A stretch of DNA of 7,328 nucleotides from an uncultured Pirellulales bacterium (GTDB lineage: Bacteria > Planctomycetota > Planctomycetia > Pirellulales > Lacipirellulaceae). A model generated the notes under the pieces. The model saw only the letters and a program-made list of their open reading frames with translations. It had not been told where the DNA came from and did not search any database. Positions 1-5,976 of the stretch are shown piece by piece. The stretch covers positions 1-7,328 of the forward strand of contig CAMYJY010000147.1 of the NCBI GenBank assembly GCA_947258835.1, given 5' to 3'. The translations under genes were made by a program, and so were the position numbers. The stretch's first letter is position 1. The number at the start of each line of letters is the position of its first letter.

Positions 1-208
1 ACCTAGGACTGCCGTCACGGGTGAGCTATGATAGCCCCTCCCCACAGGACGACGGGGCCTGACCGCTCACCAGGGCCAGCGGGCCCGCTCCCGTTAGTCC
101 ACCGTTGTGCTGTCATTCTCGCAAGGACGAAAGGGCCCGCGAGGGCAGCAATATTTACCGTTAGCAGTGCGGGATCTGCAGCACCCGCACCTCACCCAGT
201 GTTCTCCG
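1..208. other. Leader region upstream of the ABC ATPase gene
   Basis: No gene is supported here. An inverted repeat GGTGAGC (20-26) / GCTCACC (65-71) could fold over a 38-nt interior that contains a smaller CAGG/CCTG pair, and a 12-bp palindrome AGCGGGCCCGCT lies at 78-89. Either could end an upstream transcript or shape the operon leader. No clear promoter is visible. Confidence 0.4.
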
Positions 209-883
209 ATGCTTTTACTGAAAAACGTACGCAAATCATATCGGGAGCCCGCTGGCACCTCCCTACCGATCTTAGACATCCCCCACCTGGAAGTGGCCGC
301 TGGTGAGCAAGTCGTGCTGCAGGGTCGCAGCGGGTGCGGCAAAACGACGCTGCTCAGTTGCATCTCGGGCCTGACTGCGGTCGACGATGGGAAGATTGTG
401 ATCGGCAAACACGACATCACCCAACTGAGCGAAATGGCACGCGACCGCTTCCGTGCGCAGCACATTGGTTTTGTGTTCCAAACCTTCAACCTACTACCTG
501 CCTTTACGGCACTGGAAAATGTGCTCTTAGGAATGACCTTCACCGGTCAAAAAATCGATCGCAGGCGGGCAGAAAAGTATCTGGCGGAGGTGGGACTGTC
601 GCACCGCCTGCACCACAAACCCTCGATGCTCTCGGTAGGTGAACAGCAACGGGTGGCCGTGGCCCGGGCCCTGTCCAATCAGCCGTTGCTGCTCTTGGCC
701 GACGAACCCACAGCCAATGTCGACCCAGCCCATCAACAACAGATCATTGATCTGCTACGTAGCGTCTGCCGACAAGAAAACATCGCTATGTTACTAGTCA
801 CCCATGCCCCCGAAGTAGCGAACCAATTCGAACGCATCGAGCAGCTCGAAGAACTCAATCAAGTCCTACAGCACAGCCCCTAA
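209..883 (+). CDS. ABC transporter ATP-binding protein, LolD/MacB type
   Basis: This is a 224-residue nucleotide-binding subunit, a normal length for the LolD/MacB family. It would hydrolyse ATP on the cytoplasmic side to drive the FtsX-type permease encoded next. Visible motifs are Walker A GRSGCGKT (residues 39-46), the Q-loop glutamine at 91 in VFQTFNLLP, the signature LSVGEQQ (141-147, V in place of the usual G), Walker B LLLLADE with catalytic Glu166, and switch His199 in VTH. All catalytic residues are present. The ATG at 209 is chosen because family members begin at the first beta strand (MLLLKNVRKSY). An in-frame GTG at 107 would add 34 residues unlike the family. No Shine-Dalgarno is seen. 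Family members move lipoproteins, peptides or other envelope substrates rather than importing nutrients in the classical way. The substrate here cannot be read from the sequence. Confidence 0.93.
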   Translation: MLLLKNVRKSYREPAGTSLPILDIPHLEVAAGEQVVLQGRSGCGKTTLLSCISGLTAVDDGKIVIGKHDITQLSEMARDRFRAQHIGFVFQTFNLLPAFTALENVLLGMTFTGQKIDRRRAEKYLAEVGLSHRLHHKPSMLSVGEQQRVAVARALSNQPLLLLADEPTANVDPAHQQQIIDLLRSVCRQENIAMLLVTHAPEVANQFERIEQLEELNQVLQHSP

Positions 884-923
884 GGCCCCGACCCAGCAAC
901 CTCCTCACGCCCATAACACACCC

Positions 924-979
924 CTGACCCGCAAGTCGTAACCCGTAACCCGCAACTCGCAACTCGCAACTCGCAACTC
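924..979 (+). repeat. Heptamer tandem repeat abutting the permease start codon
   Basis: The 97-bp gap between the ATPase and permease genes ends in tandem 7-bp units. Four perfect GCAACTC copies occupy 952-979. They are preceded by GTAACCC twice (938-951), GCAAGTC (931-937) and a more distant CTGACCC (924-930). One base after the last unit comes the ATG at 981, so the place where a Shine-Dalgarno would sit is repeat sequence with no GGAG-like motif. The graded degeneracy towards the 5' end looks like a slippage-grown array. Changes in copy number would alter leader length but not the reading frame, because the array lies outside the gene. Confidence 0.85.
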
Positions 980-980
980 A

Positions 981-1928
981 ATGTCTTTCTGGAAAATAGC
1001 GTGGCGTAACATGCAGCAACGGGCCCTGGCGTCTGTGCTGACCGGTCTTTCCATGGCCCTGGGGGTGGCGCTGATGATCTTGGTGATTGTCATCCATCAG
1101 GTGGTGGTGACCCAGTTTTCAGGCGATGCCGAGGGCTACCACTTCATCGTGGGTGGCAGCAAAGGGGGCGATATGCAGCTGGTGCTCAACACCGTGTTTC
1201 ACATTGGCGAGCCGCTGTATCCCATTCCTTACAAGTACTACCAGCAATTTGTCGACGGGCCCTACGCCGCCATGACCTCCGTAGCCGTCCCCTACTGCAT
1301 TGGTGACAGCTACCACCATGATGGGATGCGCTTCCGCGTGGTGGCTACCATGCCGGCGCTGTTCGATAAACTGGCCTACGGCGCCCATGCGGATGGCTCG
1401 GACAAACGCTATCAGTTTCGCGCGGGACGAAATTTTCGCGCCGATCATTTCTTTGAGGCCGTGCTGGGATCGGTGGTGGCCGCGCGCACGGGGCTGCAAG
1501 TGGGTGACACATTTCAACCCACCCACGGCATGACCGCCGACGGCGACCGACATATCGAGTTCACCATCGTGGGAATCCTGGCACCTACCGGCACGGCCAA
1601 TGATCGAGCCATTTTTGCCAACCTCGAAGGCTTTTATTTGCTCGATGGCCACGCCCTGCCCGCCGCGGATGGTAGCACACGGACCACGGCCGAAACCATC
1701 GCTCCAGACCACATCGACCCGGACGACCCCAACCTAGGGCTGGCCCCGCTACCAGAGGCCCAGCGAGAAGTTACCTCCATCCTGGTCCGCTGCCAAAGTG
1801 AACCGGCCATGATGTTTTTGGATAACGCGATCAATAAAGGCCAAGATCGCACGGCCGTGGCCGTCATGCCGGGCTTTGTGGTGCAGTGGCCGGAATCAGT
1901 ATCCTGGTTAGCATCTACAATTCGATGA
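981..1928 (+). CDS. MacB/FtsX-type ABC permease, N-terminal fragment (frameshifted)
   Basis: This is the N-terminal part of an ABC permease that should partner the ATPase upstream. Residues 1-18 form a cytoplasmic start (MSFWKIAWRNMQQR), about 19-42 form the first membrane helix, and about 43-285 form the periplasmic MacB-like domain, with stretches such as VVATMPALFDKLA and FTIVGILAPTGTANDRA. The frame stays family-like to about TAVAVMPG (near 1874), then reads an unrelated tail and stops at 1926-1928. The rest of the protein, starting inside the second membrane helix (AGISILVSIYNSM), continues in another frame from 1886. From memory of the family, about 25-30 residues that normally lie between these points are missing, so an internal deletion that is not a multiple of three is more likely than a single-base error. 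On its own this fragment keeps one of the four expected helices. The domain assignment is firm; function is doubtful. Confidence 0.85.
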   Translation: MSFWKIAWRNMQQRALASVLTGLSMALGVALMILVIVIHQVVVTQFSGDAEGYHFIVGGSKGGDMQLVLNTVFHIGEPLYPIPYKYYQQFVDGPYAAMTSVAVPYCIGDSYHHDGMRFRVVATMPALFDKLAYGAHADGSDKRYQFRAGRNFRADHFFEAVLGSVVAARTGLQVGDTFQPTHGMTADGDRHIEFTIVGILAPTGTANDRAIFANLEGFYLLDGHALPAADGSTRTTAETIAPDHIDPDDPNLGLAPLPEAQREVTSILVRCQSEPAMMFLDNAINKGQDRTAVAVMPGFVVQWPESVSWLASTIR

Positions 1929-2251
1929 GCGAACGCAGCCACGATATCGGTGTCATGCGAGCCCTGGGCGCCAGCCGGCAGGCGGTCATGGCGATCATTT
2001 TAGTGGAGTCCATTCTGCTGGCCCTGTGCGGCGGTGTGGCCGGCCTGCTGCTGGGACACCTCGTGCTGGGAATGGCCGGTCCCTACGTGGAGAGCCACTC
2101 GGGAATCACGCTTAAATTCTGGGAATTCAGCTGGCAAGAAGGACTCTTGATTCCGGCCCTGGTGCTGTTTGCCACACTGGTGGGTTTTTTGCCAGCGCTA
2201 ACCGCCTATCGCACCGACGTAGGCCGGGCGCTGGGCGGCGGAGGCAGATAA
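1886..2251 (+). CDS. MacB/FtsX-type ABC permease, C-terminal fragment
   Basis: This is the C-terminal part of the same permease in a different frame. It reads AGISILVSIYNSM, then the conserved cytoplasmic segment SERSHDIGVMRALGASR (the coupling region that contacts the ATPase), and two further membrane helices around QAVMAIILVESILLALCGG to GHLVLG and GLLIPALVLFATLVGFLPAL. It ends with the usual cytoplasmic tail AYRTDVGRALGG. The GTG at 1886 opens the frame, but codons before it are also family-like, so this is not a natural start. An ATG at 1925 overlaps the stop of the upstream fragment as ATGA, which would allow re-initiation at MSERSHDIG. That product would lack helix 2 and is unlikely to insert normally. 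It is best read as the 3' half of a broken gene, with a split protein as the less likely option. Confidence 0.82.
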   Translation: MAGISILVSIYNSMSERSHDIGVMRALGASRQAVMAIILVESILLALCGGVAGLLLGHLVLGMAGPYVESHSGITLKFWEFSWQEGLLIPALVLFATLVGFLPALTAYRTDVGRALGGGGR

Positions 2252-2258
2252 GAACAAG

Positions 2259-4070
2259 ATGAACAATCTAATGCACGTTTTGATGCACGATGCAAAACCG
2301 CTTGGTACTGCTACCCGCTCTGGCCGCTGGATACCTCCAGTATGGCTCCGGTACCGGCTCTTGATGCACGATGCAAAACCACTTGGTACTGCTACCCGCT
2401 CTGGCCGCTGGATACCTCCAGTATGGTGTCAACTCGTAGTAGCCCTAGCACTGGCGTGGTGGCCCACCGCCGTAGTGGCTTGCCCTTTTTGCAGTGCCAC
2501 GCAGCAAACGCTGAGCGAGGAAATTGCCGCGGCCGAGGTCAGTGTGATTGCCCGACTCGTGCACGCTGCCCCTGCGGCGGAGGAGGGTGCTGATTTTGAC
2601 CCCACAGAATTTGACCCGCTGGATACCGAGGCGGGGCTGGCCACATTCCGCGTGGAAAAAGTACTCCGGGGTGCGCAACATGCCGGGGAGTTGGAAACCA
2701 TCAAAGTAGTCTATTTTGGTAGCGGTGAGGGTAGTCCACAGCGGTTTTTAATTCATGCCCAGACCTTCGCCGGTCTGGCACCCCAGGAGGAGCCCACGCC
2801 CAGTCCGCCACCCAGTATGGACTGGACAACGCCTCTGCCGCTCTCACCCCGGGGCGTGGACTATGTGTTGCGGTTGCCCACGCTGCCCGCCAAAGGAGCA
2901 GAGCGGCTGGTTTATTTCCAGCGGTATTTCGAGGATGCCGACCCCCTCCTGGCGCAAGACGCCTACGACGAGTTTGCCCGCGCGCCGTACGCCGAAGTCA
3001 TGGCCCTCGCGGATCACATGGATCGCGAGCAGCTTCTGACTTGGATTGAAGATCCCCAAGTGGGCCCCACGCGTCGCCGGCTGTATTTGACGATGCTGGG
3101 AGTTTGTGGACAAGCGGCCGATGCCCAGCGGCTCGAGTCGCTACTGCTGTACGATTATCAGCTGCTCCAGCCAGGCGTGGCCGTACTGCTGGCAACGTGG
3201 GGCCAGACCGGTCCCGCCGTGGGGACAGCGCTGGTCGATGAGTTGCTGCGGGCCGATGTGCGGCGCCAGCGGCAGTGTCTCGATGCGCTGATCGCGGCCT
3301 ATTTGAAGCTGCGGGGTGCGGACGGCTTACCGCTGATCGAAAATAAGTTCCTGAAAAATCCGGCAGTCGAATATAGCCATCTGTATGCGGCCTTAATGGC
3401 TTTGCGTTTTCACGGCGAAGAAACCGACGTACTACCCCGCCCACAACTGCTGGCCGCCATACGACTCTTGCTCGACAACCCAGAAATCGCCGACCAGGTC
3501 GTCCCGGATTTGGCGCGGTGGGAGGATTGGAGCGTGCTGAACAAACTGGTCGCCCTCTTCCGGGAGTCCGCCCCGGACGGTTGGATCCGCCAACCGGTAG
3601 TTTCTTATCTGCTGCATGCGGCCGAGCAACCGGGCGCGGTGGGCCCGCGGGCCCAAGCCGCGTTGGTGGAGCTGGAGAGCATTGATCCCGCCTGCGTCCA
3701 GCGGACCCGCAAGTACATGGCCTTCGGCCTGTTTGCCCGCGGCCTGACTCAATCCGCAGCCGAACCCAGCACCGCCTCCTCCCCACCGCAGGCAGGCACC
3801 GCGCAGCCAGAACCCTCGCGTACTGCCCCCCAGCAAGCGCCCGAAACACCGGCGGACATGTCCTCCGTGCCACAAAGCCCAGACAATAACGGAGCCCCGC
3901 CCGAGGCCCCTGGTCCGCTGGTCTTGATTGGGATTCCGATCATCGCCGGTGTGCTGCTCCTTGGCATCTTGGCCCTCTTGCTACGCGGAGCCGACGTGCG
4001 TGCGACACAAGAGCCCTTGGCAGCTTCCCACGACACGCCAGACCAGCGCAACCCCCCGCAACAACCATGA
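2259..4070 (+). CDS. Envelope-anchored protein with CPFC motif and helical (HEAT-like) middle
   Basis: This is a protein of up to 603 residues that I cannot name. Residues 1-56 contain a duplicated segment encoded by a 66-bp DNA repeat. Residues about 58-74 are a hydrophobic signal-peptide core ending VVA before Cys75 in CPFC; cleavage there, or lipidation of Cys75 (VVAC fits a loose lipobox), would export the protein. A beta-like domain follows to about 220. Residues about 235-495 are rich in short amphipathic helices and resemble an alpha-solenoid. Residues about 500-553 are a Pro/Ala/Gln-rich linker, 554-575 are one membrane helix, and 28 polar residues end it. The middle would thus lie in the periplasm. 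Start choice is open: an ATG at 2364, inside the second repeat copy, gives a normal 39-residue signal peptide, whereas 2259 leaves an unusually long n-region. The gene starts 7 bp after the permease and overlaps the next gene by ATGA, so it probably belongs to the ABC system. Confidence 0.85.
   Translation: MNNLMHVLMHDAKPLGTATRSGRWIPPVWLRYRLLMHDAKPLGTATRSGRWIPPVWCQLVVALALAWWPTAVVACPFCSATQQTLSEEIAAAEVSVIARLVHAAPAAEEGADFDPTEFDPLDTEAGLATFRVEKVLRGAQHAGELETIKVVYFGSGEGSPQRFLIHAQTFAGLAPQEEPTPSPPPSMDWTTPLPLSPRGVDYVLRLPTLPAKGAERLVYFQRYFEDADPLLAQDAYDEFARAPYAEVMALADHMDREQLLTWIEDPQVGPTRRRLYLTMLGVCGQAADAQRLESLLLYDYQLLQPGVAVLLATWGQTGPAVGTALVDELLRADVRRQRQCLDALIAAYLKLRGADGLPLIENKFLKNPAVEYSHLYAALMALRFHGEETDVLPRPQLLAAIRLLLDNPEIADQVVPDLARWEDWSVLNKLVALFRESAPDGWIRQPVVSYLLHAAEQPGAVGPRAQAALVELESIDPACVQRTRKYMAFGLFARGLTQSAAEPSTASSPPQAGTAQPEPSRTAPQQAPETPADMSSVPQSPDNNGAPPEAPGPLVLIGIPIIAGVLLLGILALLLRGADVRATQEPLAASHDTPDQRNPPQQP
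2280..2345 (+). repeat. 66-bp direct repeat, copy 1
   Basis: This is the first copy of a 66-bp direct repeat; the second is at 2361-2426, an offset of 81 bp. The copies differ at one base (G at 2300, A at 2381). They are separated by a 15-bp spacer holding the palindrome CCGGTACCGG (2348-2357). The copy ends in a small hairpin, CTGGA-TACC-TCCAG (2327-2340). Because 81 is a multiple of three, both copies are read in one frame and duplicate the peptide MHDAKPLGTATRSG... through PPVW. Confidence 0.92.
2361..2426 (+). repeat. 66-bp direct repeat, copy 2
   Basis: This is the second copy of the 66-bp repeat, identical to copy 1 except for A at 2381, including the terminal hairpin CTGGA-TACC-TCCAG. 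It runs directly into the signal-peptide core of the downstream protein and supplies an in-frame ATG at 2364. High identity implies a recent duplication or selection for the sequence. Confidence 0.92.
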
Positions 4071-4792
4071 ACCGTGCCACCGTGATACACACGCCCACTG
4101 ACACCAACGATTTCGAGTACCGGCCACTGAGCACGGGCGCCATTGCATCCGCCATCTTTGGCATCCTGTCCTGGCTGCTGTTTGTGGTCGGTGGTGACAG
4201 CCTGTATGCCGCGCTGCTGTTGACCCCGCTGCCGCTGCTGGGCGTCGTCACAGGGGGCCTGGCCTGGAAGAAAATCCGCTCCATGCCCAATCAACTCAGT
4301 GGCCAACCGGCGGCACTCGCCGGGCTGATCCTATCGACCATCGGGCTGCTCGGCGGACTGGGCTACGCCAGTGTGGTCCATGCCACCGAGGTTCCTGAGG
4401 GGTACACCCGTATTTCCTTCCACAAATTACGGCCCGATCAGGTGGAAGAACGTGGTGGCAAAGTCATTCCCCCGGACATACAGTCGCTGGACCAACAACG
4501 AGTTTTTGTCAAAGGCTACATGCGGCCCGGCACACATCGCTCCCATAACGGTACCCCCGTGCGGAAAAACGTAAATATGTTTCTCTTGGTTCGCGACAAC
4601 AACCAGTGCTGTTTCGGTGATCTGGCAGACGTAAAATACTACGACCAGATCGCGGTCAAGCTGGCGGAAAATCGAACCACGGACTATGCCGGCGGCCTAT
4701 TCCGTTTGGGTGGGAAGTTGATCATCCACCCGCACCCCACCCAGCACCCACAGCGCCCCGTGTACTCGCTGGAGGCCGACTACATCCAATGA
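4067..4792 (+). CDS. Membrane-anchored DUF3299-like protein (CCFG motif)
   Basis: This is a 241-residue two-part protein. Residues about 22-104 hold three hydrophobic segments (about 23-41, 46-67, 83-104) with the small-residue pattern GAIASAIFGILSW ... LAGLILSTIGLLGG, similar to DUF4190-type membrane domains. Residues about 110-241 form a soluble domain, probably periplasmic, with a beta-rich core: VFVKGYMRP (146-154), MFLLVRDNNQCCFG (171-184) with adjacent cysteines 181-182, and a closing strand YSLEADYI. This pattern matches what I recall of DUF3299-like planctomycete proteins; the biochemical role of that family is not established to my knowledge. HPHPTQHP near the C-terminus could bind metal. 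The start codon overlaps the previous stop as ATGA and the stop overlaps the next start the same way, indicating tight operon coupling. It is a paralogue of the following lipoprotein. Confidence 0.85.
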   Translation: MNRATVIHTPTDTNDFEYRPLSTGAIASAIFGILSWLLFVVGGDSLYAALLLTPLPLLGVVTGGLAWKKIRSMPNQLSGQPAALAGLILSTIGLLGGLGYASVVHATEVPEGYTRISFHKLRPDQVEERGGKVIPPDIQSLDQQRVFVKGYMRPGTHRSHNGTPVRKNVNMFLLVRDNNQCCFGDLADVKYYDQIAVKLAENRTTDYAGGLFRLGGKLIIHPHPTQHPQRPVYSLEADYIQ

Positions 4793-5304
4793 CTGCCGCG
4801 CCTTGTCCACACCACTCGCAGCGACTCCTGACCTGGCTGGCCCTGTGGATTTGTCTCGCCAGTGGCTGTGAGCGAGCGGCCAGCAGTGACGCACCCACCG
4901 CCAGCCCCGCGCAGGCTTCCGTTCCGCTGCGGCAGCGCCTGCTGGATAAAACCTTCGACAACATCAAATTCGAGATCCCCGCGGGGACGACTTTCGCGCG
5001 TCATTTGCTGACGCCGGCCATCGAACAACTCTTTGGCCAACGGATCCGCATCCGGGGTTATATTTACCCCACGCTCAAAAAAAGGGGCCTGACGCAGTTT
5101 GTCCTGGTCCGCGACAACCTGGAGTGCTGCTTCGGCCCGGGCGCCGCCCTGTTTGATTGCATTATGGTGCGGATGCAACCTGGGAAAACGGCGGAGTACA
5201 CCATCCGTCCCGTCGCCGTCGAAGGCACGTTTCAACTCAACGTGCAAGAATTTGACGGTACGGTCGTGGCCATTTATGAGCTGGAGGGAGAACGGGTGGA
5301 GTGA
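4789..5304 (+). CDS. DUF3299-like lipoprotein (CCFG motif)
   Basis: This is a 171-residue predicted lipoprotein. Residues 12-27 form a short signal peptide (RLLTWLALWICLASGC) whose ASGC is a near-consensus lipobox, so Cys27 would be lipidated and the protein tethered to a membrane outside the cytoplasm. A low-complexity Ala/Ser/Pro linker (30-46) leads to a globular domain with IRIRGYIYPT (86-95), FVLVRDNLECCFGPG (104-118, cysteines 113-114), and the closing strands TIRPVAVEGTFQLNV and GTVVAIYELEGERV. The core matches the soluble domain of the preceding protein: GY(M/I), (L/V)LVRDN, CCFG and a basic-to-acidic end. The start overlaps the upstream stop as ATGA; a GGAGG at 4771-4775 lies 13 nt away, long for an SD. 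Its likely role is a periplasmic accessory of the ABC system. A metal or cofactor ligand role for the cysteine pair is possible but unproven. Confidence 0.87.
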   Translation: MTAAPCPHHSQRLLTWLALWICLASGCERAASSDAPTASPAQASVPLRQRLLDKTFDNIKFEIPAGTTFARHLLTPAIEQLFGQRIRIRGYIYPTLKKRGLTQFVLVRDNLECCFGPGAALFDCIMVRMQPGKTAEYTIRPVAVEGTFQLNVQEFDGTVVAIYELEGERVE

Positions 5305-5308
5305 CCGT

Positions 5309-5527
5309 ATGAGTAAGCAAATCGAAATATCTGATGAGGCCTATCAAACACTCACCGAATTCCACGGCGATGTGAATGCCTTCGTGGAGAAGATCGCCGC
5401 CGAAGCCCGTGAAGTCGCGGCGGTACAAGTCGGCATCGACGCTTATCAGGCGGGCGACCACCGGCCACTCGAAGAATTTGGCAAAGACCTGCAACAGCGG
5501 TTCGGCATCAACACACCTGACGCATGA
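5309..5527 (+). CDS. Antitoxin-like protein of a ParDE/RelBE-type toxin-antitoxin pair
   Basis: This is a 72-residue protein. The N-terminus MSKQIEISDEAYQTLTEF resembles the strand-helix start of ribbon-helix-helix antitoxins. The middle VNAFVEKIAAEAREVAAVQVGIDA is helical, and the end GDHRPLEEFGKDLQQRFGI looks like the toxin-wrapping tail of such antitoxins. Two features support the call: the next reading frame begins at an overlapping ATGA (5524-5527), and that frame encodes a ParE-like start. The ATG at 5309 has a GGAG at 5298-5301, 7 nt upstream, the clearest Shine-Dalgarno in the window, and lies 4 bp after the lipoprotein stop. Antitoxins of this kind usually bind DNA to repress their own promoter; no operator is identifiable because upstream is the lipoprotein gene. 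Placement at the end of the ABC operon looks like a later arrival. Confidence 0.7.
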   Translation: MSKQIEISDEAYQTLTEFHGDVNAFVEKIAAEAREVAAVQVGIDAYQAGDHRPLEEFGKDLQQRFGINTPDA

Positions 5528-5610
5528 AACGTCGCGTTCTCATCACCGGCCCAGCCGAAACGGACGTCCTTTTGAATCACCAGTGGTGAGCTGAAAACCG
5601 CTTTTCTAAA
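5524..5610 (+). pseudogene. ParE/RelE-type toxin remnant with in-frame TGA
   Basis: The frame opens at an ATG overlapping the antitoxin stop and reads MKRRVLITGPAETDVLLNHQW, then TGA (5587-5589), then AENRFSK. ParE-family toxins typically begin with a basic strand, an AE.D motif and a QWWAENRS-like segment, so the TGA sits exactly where a second Trp (TGG) would be expected, consistent with a G-to-A change at 5589. Beyond about 5610 the family resemblance fades into a GC hairpin and the rest of a normal toxin of roughly 90-100 residues is not seen. The product is at most 21 residues. The remnant call rests on a short match and is moderately sure. Confidence 0.6.
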
Positions 5611-5616
5611 CATCAC

Positions 5617-5658
5617 AGGCGGCCCCGCCAGCACTACGATAGGCTGGCGGGGCCGTCT
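5617..5658 (+). terminator. GC-rich hairpin, possible terminator
   Basis: A perfect 12-bp stem (GGCCCCGCCAGC at 5621-5632 with its complement at 5643-5654) encloses a 10-nt loop. The stem extends outward by four more pairs including one G.T. It follows the toxin remnant and is the first strong structure after the plus-strand gene block. There is no T-tract after it, so intrinsic termination in the classical sense is uncertain; RNA end protection or a dispersed repeat are alternatives. Confidence 0.55.
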
Positions 5659-5694
5659 CAAACTCTAACGCAATTCCGTGGGCTGTTCGAGGCT

Positions 5695-5723
5695 TTGAGA
5701 AACACGAGCCCAGGCTTTATAGG
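5695..5723 (+). promoter_or_regulatory. Candidate sigma70-type promoter
   Basis: TTGAGA (5695-5700) matches the -35 consensus at five of six positions. A 17-nt spacer is followed by TATAGG (5718-5723), four of six for the -10. It lies just past the GC hairpin and reads rightward into a gene-poor stretch. A chance match is quite possible, and planctomycete promoters are poorly characterised. Confidence 0.25.
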
Positions 5724-5850
5724 GAAGCTCCGCGTTGCAAACATCAAAAGGAGCAAAGACCAAAAGACTTCTCAAACATTCTACCCCGAGCTCGACTGCC
5801 CTTTACTCTGGGACAACTGCCTGGCTGCTTCGGGCCCAGGTAATAGGCGA

Positions 5851-5876
5851 GCGGCAGGTAAGTTTTTACCTGCCGC
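5851..5876 (+). terminator. Perfect 11-bp hairpin
   Basis: GCGGCAGGTAA (5851-5861) pairs perfectly with 5866-5876 across a GTTT loop. Ts lie in the loop and arm rather than after the stem, so it is not a textbook terminator. It could end a short transcript from the candidate promoter at 5695 or be a small repeat element. A looser copy of its core lies at 5921-5938. Confidence 0.4.
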
Positions 5877-5976
5877 GTGATCGAAGATTCCAGCGAAGCG
5901 ACTCCATTTGGCTGTTGATGGGTAAGTTCTCATCTGCCCAACGCCATAAACGTTCACTGAGAAAACCGCATCATAA

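Larger units (their letters stand above)
5659..5976. other. Gene-poor stretch after the toxin remnant
   Basis: No convincing gene is seen here. The open frames are short, lack start signals and show no family resemblance. The stretch holds the candidate promoter (5695-5723), the hairpin at 5851-5876 and an imperfect 18-bp repeat pair (5857-5874 and 5921-5938). Base composition is visibly more AT-rich than in the operon, consistent with decayed or acquired DNA. Confidence 0.5.

Noticed and set aside
107..208. Upstream GTG extension of the ABC ATPase by 34 residues
   Set aside because: The added residues do not resemble the family, which begins at the first strand; the ATG at 209 fits.
952..979. 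CRISPR-like array
   Set aside because: Units are 7 bp, contiguous and without spacers; it is a simple tandem repeat.
1119..1712. Minus-strand open frame opposite the permease gene
   Set aside because: It is the antisense shadow of a well-recognised MacB-like domain, with no motifs of its own.
2280..2426. Insertion-sequence ends
   Set aside because: The repeats are direct, only 15 bp apart, and enclose no transposase or inverted termini.
2998..3873. Long minus-strand open frame opposite the 603-residue protein gene
   Set aside because: It is Arg/Pro-rich, typical of the antisense of a GC-rich gene; the plus strand has clear signal peptide, linker and membrane-anchor architecture.
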